Assembly (NCBI GenBank): GCA_017506865.1
Contig: JAFCMP010000543.1
Coordinates: 434,001-498,000 of the forward strand
DNA from: Tribonema minus
Lineage: Eukaryota; Sar; Xanthophyceae; Tribonematales; Tribonemataceae
Reading direction: 5' to 3'
DNA length: 64,000 nucleotides
The notes under the pieces are model-generated. The model saw only the letters and a list, made by a program, of their open reading frames with translations, was not told where the DNA came from and did not search any database. Position 1 is the first letter of the stretch. Every line of letters begins with the position of its first letter. A program made the position numbers and the translations under genes. Positions 33,980 to 46,300 of the stretch are shown here, piece after piece.

Positions 33980-36900
33980 GCCAGGCATTCCAGATTGCGC
34001 TCCGCATGTCTCGAGGCCTGCGCCACGCAGCGGTGCGGTGGCCACTGCCTCCTCCACAGTCGCTTCGGCTCTGCACGCCGTACCGCCGCCAGCGTATGGT
34101 CATCATCGCTCAGGCACAGCAGTGCGCGGCAAGTGGCAGCGTGCACGGCGGGCCTGCAGCTAATGCGCTCGAACCGGGCACTTACTATAGTACTCTGCGG
34201 CAGCCGCGGCAGCAGGCGCTCTCGCTGCCAAACGTCACTCAAGTAGACGCATTTCAAGACCCGTTGTACTTTTTCTACCGATCCTTCCTGCGCAAAGCTC
34301 CAATCCCGTCATCAGCTGCCAGTGCCTTCCAGCATGGCATTGCTGTCACAGCATGCGGGTCTGACTGTGTCTGTCGCCGATCGACCGCCACGCATCGCAT
34401 TCCCAGCAAGCTGCCGCCACTTCCCGTGTGTGTGGGTCATGTCCTTTCCGCAGCTGCAACAGCCACGTCGTTGTTGTCGACTCGGCCCAGTGCCGCGCGC
34501 ACTGCGTGCGGCAGCGACGGCGGCTCGCAAACGCGATGAAAGGCAGGGGGGGAGGGGGGGTTGGGAGTGTGACACGCCTGTTCCTTCGTTCACGAAACGT
34601 TAGGTGGCATCACACAGGCAGCCGGCAGCGGCAGGGTGTGTCACGACAGGTTTTGACATGCACGTGGACATCACACGTTGGGGAGTCCCGCAGAAAGAGC
34701 GCTTTGTGCTGGATCTTCACAATGTAGTTAGTCTTATGCTCTCACCGTTCAGCAGTTGGCCTTGCACTGGCTACAATGACCACTACTTGCGTTCTTACCT
34801 TGAACTTCTGTCAGTGCACACCTTCATTGCAAATTTGCTCAAGTCACACATCATACACTCGTCACCCCGCATGCTCAAATGCCCTGTCGTTCGCACGCTT
34901 TTCTCAACACAACAATGTGCGGATGATGTTCTAGTGAGCATGCACATTTGAGTGCATGCTAACCCCTCTTCACCAGTGCTGGACAGTCTACACGTGTGTA
35001 GGTCTGATGGCATGCCCACTGTTTTTCGGATCAGGCTGCAGTGTCAGTGCAGCGTTGAAGGAATGCTCGCTAGTGCTAGCTAGCTCCTTCGTGGTAACAA
35101 GACACTACAATGTCGTGCGCACCTCTGCTGGCCAGGGTTGGCAAACCAGTATCCAGGAATGTACAGATAGATGCACATGCATGATGCCTTGCGTTTTCTA
35201 CGCATCAATTATGGCGATCGTGCTCAGCTGGCGATGCGTACACACGCATTGCCGTTTAGAAAGGCAACAGGCTTCAAAAATGAAGCCTTGCATATGAGGC
35301 GGCGTCAGTGTTACAACATGTTGGTTCGGCCTGCAACATAAATACTGCTACTACACTCTGGAACATCGACGATGCAACCAAGTAAATTGCGCTGCTTGAC
35401 ATTCACCATCCGGACGTTTTCACGCACATCATGAGGTGACAGTATAGGAGAGCTTTGGCAGCCGCATGTCCCGTCGGTTCACATGTGCCAAAAGCCCTTG
35501 CAGGGCGGCCAGCATCAAAAGGTGCAATATGCAACCAACCACACTTGTGCTGTCTTTTGTAGCCCATCTTGTGTCGAGATATCTTGCATCAACGCACGTG
35601 ATTGGTGTCTGTCTTGCATTGCATCTGATATGCATACCAACTGGAGCAACCGCCCAGATTTTTGCAAAAAAGCAATGGTGACCAAACAACATGACATATA
35701 CTTTTGTTCAGCGTGACAAAGTTACTTGAGGCAATTAGGAGGGGCGCACAGTGCCAAAATCATTGCTTGATCTCGATGCTTGCAAAGTGAGCGAGCCACA
35801 ACAACGCTGCTGCCACTCTGCGACAATGACAAGATTACTTGAGGCAATTAGGAGGGGCGCACAGTGCCAAAAACATTGCTTGATCTCGATGCTTGCAAAG
35901 TGAGTGAGCCACGACAACGCTGCTGCCACTCTGCTACAACTCCTGCTTGCAAGCAGTCATGCTGTGGCATGCACAAATGAAAGCAGGTGTGGTGCTTTCA
36001 AAAGCCGTGCATTGCACTTGTGCGCACGGCAGGCAGCCATGTCAGGTGAGCTAATGAAACGTCAAGAAGCGCACGACTTCAAAAAGAAGCAGTGAGCAAG
36101 TACGATTGCACCAGCAATGAACGCACAACAATGCCACAACAGCATGGCAGCACAAAATACCAGCATCGTTTGGCAAGGAGAAATTGGCACATTAAGCAGA
36201 ACACCCCCCCGCCCTTCACCCAGCAGCGACGCGCTGCCAGAGAACACCTACGCAAAACCTACAGCGCCCTCCCCCCTCCCCCCCCTGCCCCCCCCCATGT
36301 TTGACAAAACCACAGGCGGGCAGAGTCTCTCTGTGTTCTCGCCCACCACTGGTGGACCAACGGCGAATGAAGAAAAGAACCAAGCGCCGGGGCGTAGTGT
36401 GTGTATGCGTGCGTTGCGGGGCGCAGGCACCGTGGCGGCGGTAGCAAGCACCGGCGCCGCAAACGTCTGTCTGCGCGCACGCGCATGTGGTGGCGGTCTC
36501 TGTCTCTACACAGCTGCTGCTACCTAAGTGTGCATGTGTCAGAGAGGCACGGCGTGGCTGGCAGCAGCGGCCTGAGGCCCTCCTTACGCCGGCGCCGCAC
36601 CTGCTGCTGGAGGGCTTGCAGAGCAGCTTACGTGTACAGTTGGTTTTCCTGAAGGGGGGGGGCGGGGAGGGGGGGGGGGGGGGGGCAGAGAGACACAGGG
36701 AAAGGGGATATGTTGAGATACTGCACCTCAGGCCGTGTCTGTATTTGCATTGCAACGAAACAGACCGCAGAGAATTGACATTCATATGCAGAACCTCGCT
36801 CCTGTCCCACTGAGCTCACTGCTGTGCGTCTGTACTGAGGCGCTCGACAAATCCTTTACTTCTGAAGCAGAATGCCAGCTCGCGCATGTTCCGGCCCCCA

Positions 36901-37315
36901 CGCTTTTCTGCACAGGTCATGTTGAAACACTCCTTCATGTGCACGAACGAGCCTGCTGGATGAGTGCGCACACTCACACACGCAATGTACTTGAAGCAGC
37001 GCACTCGTTGTCAAGTCTCCCTTGGGGCGCAGAAAACACATATATATGGATAGTAGATGTCCAGCTTGCTACCAGGATCTGCAAGAGTCCTGTGAAATGA
37101 GCTTGAAAGTGTCTCAATGCGAGTCAGTGCACTTGAAGCGTGCACGCATGTATACACAGCTCCTCGTTGTCTCTACATGTGTCTTGTGAAATCTCGAAAG
37201 TGCCTCAATGCGCATTGACGAGCACACTTTTGAGCCGTGTGCTTGACGTCGTGTACTCGAAGTAGTGTACTGCACTTGAAGTAGCGTACTTTGAAGTGCA
37301 TACATACATACATAC
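33980..37315. other. Convergent intergenic region between the redox gene and eEF3
   Basis: No exon is recognised on either strand. The 3' UTRs of both genes probably extend into it. It holds a 113-bp direct duplication (35714-35938), a poly-C-rich patch (36263-36297), a poly-G patch (36652-36686), and GAAGTAG/ACTTGAAG repeats near 37255-37300 close to the end of eEF3. A last tiny eEF3 exon could lie just above 37205. Confidence 0.6.
35714..35938. repeat. 113-bp tandem duplication
   Basis: Two adjacent copies begin TGACAAAGTTACTTGAGG and TGACAAGATTACTTGAGG and end in CTGCTGCCACTCTGC. They differ at only about six or seven positions, which suggests a young duplication. Neither copy has a clear open frame. 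Confidence 0.92.
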
Positions 37316-40300
37316 CTGCGCAAACTCCTCGTCCTCATCCTCCAGCTCAATGCCGTCCGCGATCATCTGCTTGAGCTTCTTGACGAGGGCCTTCTTCTCA
37401 CGCATGGACAGCTTCTTCTTCTGCTTCACCTCCGTCACGTTGCCGGCCGCATCGGTTACCTCCGTGATCTGCGCAGAGGGGGGGGGGCAGCAGCGATCAT
37501 CATCGTCAGTGCTCACACACACACACACACGCAAGCGATCGAGGTCAACGTCGGTGCTCAATCATATGCGCGAGAGGGGACACAGCTGAGACATGCGCCA
37601 GTACCAGCTGATTGCTGTGTTGAGCCGCGAGGCGACAGTGTACTGCTGGTGTAAAGCAACACTTGAGCTCTGCGTGTAGCCCTGAGAAAATGACGCTCTC
37701 GGTGCCTGCATGGGGCGCCCCACAACCTCCGTACTCACCACAGCCTGGTCGCTGATCTTCTCGTCCTGCCTTTCCATCCATCCCAGCATGCGCAAACTTC
37801 AATTTTGCATGTAACCCTGATTTATAACATGTACTCACCACAGCCTGGTCGCTGATCTTCTCGTCCTGCCTTTCCATCCACCCCGCGTCGCCGCGCGTCT
37901 CCAGGTGCCCTGCGTCCATGACCCACTCCTCGGGGCACACCTGAGGGGGCGATGGGGGGGGGGGGGGGGGGGGGGGGCATTGCATGATTGAATGAGGCAT
38001 GATAACAACAGCATTGAACGGCACATGTACATACGTACTCTCAAAACAAGCGGTGTGTTCAGCTTCGTTGTTTGTGCGAGGTGATGACCACGCCGCCACG
38101 CTGGCGTACCATGCACCGGCACCCTCCCTATGCCTACTCAGCACACACAAATACATGCCCTCAATACCTTCTGAATCATGACGATCTCATCACAGTCTCA
38201 CCTGCTTGACGAACTCGTTGTTGTGCGAGATGATGACGCCGCCGCCCTGGAAAGCACCCTACGTACATACCTCCTGAAACCAACCGTTCTTATTTGACTC
38301 TCTATTTTGTGACAGTGCTCTCGTCACACAAAAAAACTCACGTGCTTGACGAACTCGTTGCTGTGGGAGATGATGACGACGCCGCCCTGGAACTCACACT
38401 ACATACATACCCCCCAAAAACCTTCTGTACTCTTATTACAACACAATGCGATACACTCATAATCAAGAAAATAGACTCACGTGCTTGACAAACTCGTTGT
38501 TGTGCAAGATGATGACGCCGCCGCCCCCCTGAAACTCCTCAATCGCGCCCTACGTACATACCCCCTAAACACCTCCAACACACTACTCTCACAAAAAATC
38601 CTCAACAACAACACTCACGTGCTTGACGAACTCGTTGTTGTGTGAGATGATGACGACGCCGCCCTGGAACTCCTCGATCGCGCCCGCAAGCGCGCCCAGG
38701 GACTCGCGGTCCAGGTAGTTGGTGGGCTCGTCCAGAATCAGGATGTGCGGCTGGTTCCACATGGCGGCCGCGAGCACGACCTTGACCTTCTGGCCGCCAG
38801 ACAGAGCGCCGATGCGCGTGTGCGTGGCGAATTCGGCGGCGAGGCCGCAGTCGCCCAGGTGCGCCTGGGGCGGACACATGAGAAGGGGGGGGGGGGGGTG
38901 ATTACAATTGAGATTCATTTAGTGGGGGAGAGGTACTGGGAGGGGGCAGATGGTGGGGGCCAATGATTACAAGCAAGGGTTCGAGGGGGTGGGGGTGGGG
39001 AGTGGGGCGGATACGTCATAATCATTCAAAACACAATGTTAAGCACGATGCGACACACTGGGGGGTGCACACAACCGCATGACAGAAGGGGGCGTCAGGC
39101 TTGACGTACGAGACTGACGCCAAGCATCAAAGGCACTACTCGCAGTGCCGCAGCAGGCACACAGTGACCGACCGGTCTAGATGCAGATTCTTCACTGCAC
39201 TGCACACGCGCACTGACCTCCACGTTGCTGGAGGACAGGGGGCGCACGAGCAGGCCGCTGGTCTGCGCCAGGCGCGCGTCGATGGCCTTGATGTTCTTGG
39301 CCCAGCCCTGCTTCTCCAGCTTCTTGCGGGGGAGGTACTCCGGCGCGCCGCCGCTTGAGCCGGCGTAACGGACCTGGTGGCAACAAAGAGGATGAGCACA
39401 TTGGCGTTGGTGGTTCTCAGTAGTCGTGAGTACTTTTTGGCATACTGCTACTCTATGCTTGCTGAAGGAACAACGAGAGTTCACTTCACAGTACACTCGT
39501 ACCCTCGCGTTGCAGACGCACATCTTTGACTTGTCCTACTGCCTGGCTCTAAAACCAAAATCAGCTCCGCTACCATCACCTCGCAGCATTACAAGAGAAC
39601 AACGACAGTACACTTAAGAGTATGCTCCCACCTCTTAGACGTACTCTTTGCCAGTGGACTTGGCCTGGCGCAGCTTTGCAACATCAACCTTGCCGCATCA
39701 CGAGAGTACAACTACAGTACACTTGACACAACAATGACCTCGTAGATGTACTCCTTGGACTTGTCCTGGCGCCTGCTGCCCAGCAGCTACGCCACCACCA
39801 GCTTGCAGCACTAAGAGAGAACAGCGGTACCACTCGACAGTACATTCAACAGTACACTCGAGAGGACACTGACCTCGTAGATGTACTCCTTGGACTTGTC
39901 CTGGCGCCTGCTGCCCAGCAGCTCCGCCACCACCACCTTGGCCTTCATGGCCTTGCCAGAGGCCTCGTCCGTCCAGGTGACCTCAAAGGGGGTCTTCTTC
40001 AACGCCTCCTCCTCCTCCGTACAGATCATGGAAACCTGATGACATTCAGGCACAGCGGCGGCGCATGCGCATGTGATCAGTATTGGAGGGTTGATGCAAT
40101 TCAAGATTGTGGTAGTGACCTCAAACACAGGGAGGCTTCTTCATGACCATCAAGGCATTATCATGCGTTGCAGTCAGTAATGAGTTGAAGATGGTTCAAA
40201 TGCACCCAGCAGTCGCTATGCACTGCTGCAGCCCCTGGCAAAGCAGGCGCACGGCAGAACTCAGCCGGGGCTTGGCCACATGACTAGCCTCAATGATGTG

Positions 40301-43300
40301 CGTACGACGAGGGTTATCAGACAGCGAGTCACAATGCGCCGCGCCTCAGCTGCCGGCACTGAAACCAACGCTGGAGGGACAGCATCTATCACCAGTCCCA
40401 GCACTTGCTGAAAGGGGTACTGCCGGTCCACACGATCAGCCATACGCACAGCGTTGCGCCGCCCGAACGCAGCAGCAACAAGGGGCAGCGCAGGAGGGGG
40501 TTTGCATTTCATCTCCAACTGTAACTTCTGGCATTCATCAGCCTCAATCATTGTTTTTATTGATAGAGCGTCTAGACAATAATTTAATTAAACTTTGAAA
40601 CTTGAGCTTGTGATCAGGTTCAAACTTTAGACTACTTTTTGTGAGGAAAAAGCAATTTGTTTGACTCTTGAGCCTGTGAACGGGTTCAAATTTAACTTTA
40701 AAAAAAAGGAAAAAACAAATCTGCGCACCTTGACGAGGGACTCCTTGTCCTCGCCGCCGTTGGCGTACCGCCAGCGGATGTACTCGTTGGGAGTGCGCTG
40801 CATGTGGTTCTCAATGTGGTGGAACGCGTGCTGCGCGAGGTACGCGACGCGCGCGTTGGGGTGGCGCCACACCTCCCCCGTCTGGGGGATGACCTCACCG
40901 GTGAGCACCTGAAGGGGGTGGGGGTGGGGGGGGTGACAGTCAGAGCTGGTCAGAAAGTTGAACGCGGGGTGGTCATTCTGAATGAACCTCACATCAATGT
41001 CAAAGTCAATGCTGTTGCCGAAGCATGCGCAGGCCGGTGCAGCACTGAGTGAGGACAACTTCAACCTGTCAAGCTGTCGCGTCTATGCAATGTCATCGTG
41101 TCGCCTAGATGGCCCATGAAAATGGCGCACGCCTCACGAGAGCGCGACTTTCTCATTCTTGAAGTGTCACCCCACAAAATCAATATGAGGGCTGTGCCCG
41201 CACTATTTGCCCCCACGCACACGACGCAACGCAAACGACGCCCCCGGGCAGCAACACACCAAACACAAAAACACGCATTGACTGACGCTCCACTACTTTA
41301 AGTACCCCCCCCCCCCCCCTCACCCTGATCAAGGTGGACGTGCCCGCACCGTAGTGTCCTACGCACGCGACGCGACAGTAACACCACCACATTTCAACAT
41401 CAAGTGTTGACGCTCCACTCCAGTTGAAGTTTTCACCTTGATCATGGTGGACTTGCCCGCGCCGTTCTCTCCCACGCACGCGACGCGCGACGCGAGCGAC
41501 ACCTGCACCGTGATGTCAAACAGCGTCGGCACCGTGTTCCCGGGGTACGTGAAGTCGCACTTGGCCATCTTCATGAGCGCGCGGCCCTTGGACTTGATGC
41601 CCTCGATGGGGCCCGGCTGCGGGAAGCGGAACTTGAGCTTGGACGCCTTGAGCTCGAAGAACGACTTCGCGCTGGGGTTCATCTCCACGAACGCGTTCAG
41701 GTTGCCCTTGAACGTGTTGAGCTTGAGGTTCTGGATCGCGAGGATGTGCGTGCAGCACTCGTTGAGGAAGGACGAGTCGTGCGACACCATGATCGCCGTC
41801 ACGTGCTCGAGCGAGTTGATGTAGTTCTTGACCCACGCGACGTTGATGACGTCGAGGTGGTTGGTGGGCTCGTCCAGGAGGAGGATGTCGGCCCTCTGGA
41901 GCATGGCGCGGGCCTGCGCGCGGAGCGTCATCACCGAGGAGATGGTTTAAGGGGATATTCTACAAAGGGGGGTAACCGAGGGGATGGTTTCGGGGATATG
42001 TTACAACGGGGGGTCACTAGCGTGCGGTTGGGGGTTTCGGATGTGCGTAGCAGCGAAGTGGCAAGCGAGCAGCAACGAAATCCAATGCATGCAGGAATGA
42101 GTGTTGTTGGTTCACTCTCATCATGGCAAGCTTCATGCCGCCACCCGCCAGACAGCGTAAAAACCGCGTGCAGCGGCTTACTTCAACAGCCTACTTCGAG
42201 CACAAAACCACTTGCACGAAAAATACTGCAAAACATGCTATGCAGGCTTTTGAGTGACAGCTTCGTTTCAATCACCATGGCGAGTTAATGCGCCACCCTC
42301 CGGACAGCGTCGACACGGCGTGCAGCAGCTTGGCCTTGCCGTCGTCCGTGACGTCCACAGCGTGCAGCGGCTTACTTCAACAGCCTACTTCAAGTCCACA
42401 ACCACTACACAAAACACTTGCTGAAATAATGGTACGCAGGCGTTGGTAATAACCTCAATTTCACTCACCATGGCGAGCTTCATGCGCCACCCGCCGGACA
42501 GCGTGGAAACCGCGTGCAGCGGCTTGGCCTTGCCGTCGTCCGTGAAGCCGACCGACGCGAGGACCTCCGTCACCTGCTCGCGCGAGATGCCCATGGCCTT
42601 GATCTTCTCGTCAAACAGCACGTAGTCGATGCACGACAGGTGCGACTGCTCGCCCTGGATGTCCGCCTCCACGAAGACCGTGCGCACCTCGCTCGGGTCG
42701 GGGAAGCCCTCGACCGAGCCGTTGGCGATCGCGCGCATGAGCGTCGTCTTGCCCGAGTCGTTGCCGCCGAGGAGGCCGTACTTCTTACCGCGCTTAAGGC
42801 GCATCTTGGTGTTGTGGAGCAGGATCTTGGTGCCTGCGAGAGGGAGCACGTGCGTACAGTCGCGTGACGCCGCTGTGTAGTGTATACATACATCTTGTGA
42901 TGGTGCCATGCAGTGTACTACAAGGGCTCTCTTCTCTGTACACGAGCGTGGACTTGCAGACGTCACCCTATACAGTCAAACTCACCGTACACAAGCGTAA
43001 ACTTGAGGTTGTATCAACTTCAAGAACTCACCGTACGCAAGCGTAAACTTGCAGTTGCAGATACTCCGCGTTAACAACGTGTAGTTTGAAGTAAATGATT
43101 CGCTTTGCCAGACGCAAATTCAAGTTTAACTAACTTCAAGAACACCCGTACACGAGCGTGAACGTGCAGGTGCAGAGAAGCTATGGCCGCATGATTTCTT
43201 GCCAACAATGTGTACTTCGAGATACTAATTTGCAGCCAGGCCCAACTTCAAGAACTCACCGTATACATGTACAGAATTTCAAGACCTCACCGTATGCAAG

Positions 43301-46300
43301 CGTGACCTTGCAGTTGCACAGATCGTCTGCGTCCTCATTTAAACTCACTCATCATATACAATGGTGTGACCACACGCAGGCGATAGATACAGGCCATGGC
43401 ATCCCAAGTTCAAGAAATCACCGTGCGCAAGCGTGAGCTTGCAGGTGCCTCCCCGTCAACAATGTGTAGTTCGACTTGATGATTTGCGTCGTCAGACCCA
43501 GCTCCAGGATTTGCCAACCTCAAGAACTCACCGTAGGGTTCGCAAGCGTGAATTTGCAGAGGTTCTCCGCGTCCTTGTCCTCATCCGCGAGCTCGTCGAA
43601 CTCCAGCATGTGAGCTGTATGAACGCACGCCTTACGAGTGCACAAGTGGCACACCTTCTACCCATGGCGATAGAAAAACAATCATTACACGTACAACTTC
43701 AATAGCTCACCGTACGCGAGCGTGAACTTGCAGTTGCAGAGGTCCTCCGCGTCCTCGTCCTCGTCCGCGGGCTCGTCGGGCTCCATCATGTTGCCGCACT
43801 CCCTGCACAGCTTGGCGGTCGTCTCCGTCGCCTCCGCCGCGGGCATGAGGCCCGTGAGCAGCACGCGCACCTCCTCCCAGTCGTCTGCGCCGACCTTCTT
43901 GATGGACATGAGCGTGCACGCAATCTTGACAATGTAGTCCAGCGTGGTGTCGACAAAGGCGTCGGCCTGCAGTAAGGGGGGGAAAGGGGGGGGGGGGGGG
44001 GATCGTTGGTTTGGGGGGTGCTTGAAGGCGCGTTGTTAGTAACAGCCACCGTGTGCACTTCATTAAAACTGTCGCTGAGGGCGTGAAAGAACACGGGTGT
44101 CTGATGGTCACCTTCGCTACCACGGCAACATACACCTCGCAAGGACGTGTCCCACTTGATGATTATGGCATGCACCGGCTGTGATCAAGTCAATGCGTGG
44201 GCGGTTCCCAAGCACACTTTTTGATGCACAAGTTGTACTTCACAACAGAGTCGTTCCGAGAGGACATCAGGCGCCACAGCAGTGCCTCTGTTGTGCGAAT
44301 GACGCCAACTTCACCTGCCCCCCTGCTGCGTCATCAATACACAGCTGCAGCTTCAACTGCATCATGCTCTGACGTGAGCGTACGCGCCTTGATGACGGCC
44401 ACACATGCGATGGAGGCTGTCTGGAAACAAATTCAAGTCACCCGCTAAGATACCGCACCCGCCACAAAACTGCAAGTCCAACATTTCGCGCACACTTTGA
44501 GGTTGGGCGTGAGCGCCTTGACCACGGCGAGCACGCGCGCGGGGTCCGCTGTTTTGGACGCTGTCGTTTTGACAAGGTTGTTGGGGCGCTGCAGCTGCGC
44601 GTGCTAAAACTTCAACTTCAACATCGACTTGGGTTAAAACGCACCTTGAGGTTGGGCGTGAGCGCCTTGATCACGGCGAGCACGCGCGCGGGGTCCGCCG
44701 TCTTGGACGCTGTCGTTTTGACAAGGTTGTTGAGGCGCTGCAGCTGCGCGTGCTAAAACTTCAACTTCAACTTTGACTTGGGTTAAAACGCACCTTGAGG
44801 TTGGGCGTGAGCGCCTTGATCACGGCGAGCACGCGCGCGGGGTCCGCCGTCTTGGACGCCGTCGTCTTGACGAGGTTGTCGAGGCGCTGCAGCTGCGCGT
44901 ACGCGCGGTCCGCGACGGCGCGCGCCTCAGGGTCCGCAATGTTGGACGCCGCAGACTCGAGCGCGGGCATAAGAAGGGGGAGGAAGGGGGCGGCGTCCGC
45001 AGGGTCGTCCACCAGCTTGCTCATGTTCTCAATGATGACCGCCGACTGGCGCTTGGTGGCGGTGGCATTGACCCTGCAGGGGAGGGGGGGGGAGGGCGGT
45101 GAGTACGTGGGGAAGCGGTGGTGCACGAGACTTGCCAATGCGGGTCGAAGGGCGCAAGAGCTGACTACACGCGACGTCGCGGCGATCACAGCAGCCGTCG
45201 ATCGCCCAAGCGGTCCGCGCTGCGTGCAAGAGTGCCCATTCATAATGAGTCCTGCACCGAGAAGTTGTACTCGAGGTATACAAAAAGGTGCCCGGTCTGC
45301 GCTTCGCACAGGTGCCCACTCGCACTCAGTTGTGCACAGACGTGCCGTACACAAGGCATACAACAGGCATCCGCTGACCGCGAGCATGCGACAGCAGCGA
45401 TCGAGTGCAGCGCTCAACCCACCTCATGCCGCGCAGCAGCAGGGGGACGACGACGGCGAGCGCGGGGGACTCGACGCTCTGCACGAACGTCACGCCGGCC
45501 AGGTGGTGCATGATCTCTGGCACCTGCGCGGGCGAGACGACGGCCTTGACAATGTCGCTCGTCATGTGCTCCATGTCGCGGTTGCCGATGACCTCGCAGG
45601 CGGCGGCCATGGCGGCGATGGCCGCGTCCTTGACCTGGGGGAGGGCGGCGGTTACAGACGGCAGTTACGGAGTGTGAGCGTGAGGCATTTACAAAGTGCA
45701 GGTGCCACTACGTAGCAACGAATGTGCCTGGTTCCTACAGCATTTTGCTTCCAGGGAATCAAACAAGTGGCATGTGTGTATGCCATTGTGACCAATAGTT
45801 CACAGAGAAGAACGCTAGCGCGCTACAGGGGATACTAATACACAAAAGAGCAGTTCCTGGTGACACTGCATGACGCCACAGAGGCCGCACACTGCCGTGA
45901 CTGCGCCCCAGTTCTTGACGGGCTGCGCAGCATGCTGCAGAAAGTAGCGCATTCAGAGCAGCAGTCTCTGCAAGGTCTGCGCACTTAGCCTGCATGCAAC
46001 GCTCACTTGCAGACACCGCGTCGATTGCGGTGCGCCAAAAGCAGCTGCACACTCATATCTTCCACGCAGCAAGGCACATTTTTCCTGTCTCCAACACAGG
46101 ATGAAACCGCAAGCGCAAGTGCAAGTGTTGAAGATGACGCACCTGCTTCTTGGTGTCGCCGATGCAGGGGGTGACCGCGGGGATCACGTCCGGCAGCGAG
46201 TGGCCCAGCTGGTCGGGGGCGTAGTCGCTGAACGACGAGAGAGCCTGCGCAAGACAAAAATCACCACAGCACAAACTATCGGCGAGACGATCGCAGTGCC

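Noticed and set aside
37205-37315. eEF3 reading through its last donor to a stop at 37205
   Set aside because: Not excluded, but the frame after the gtatgt donor is a TATG repeat unlike any eEF3 tail, so I end the gene at 37316 and leave the stop open.
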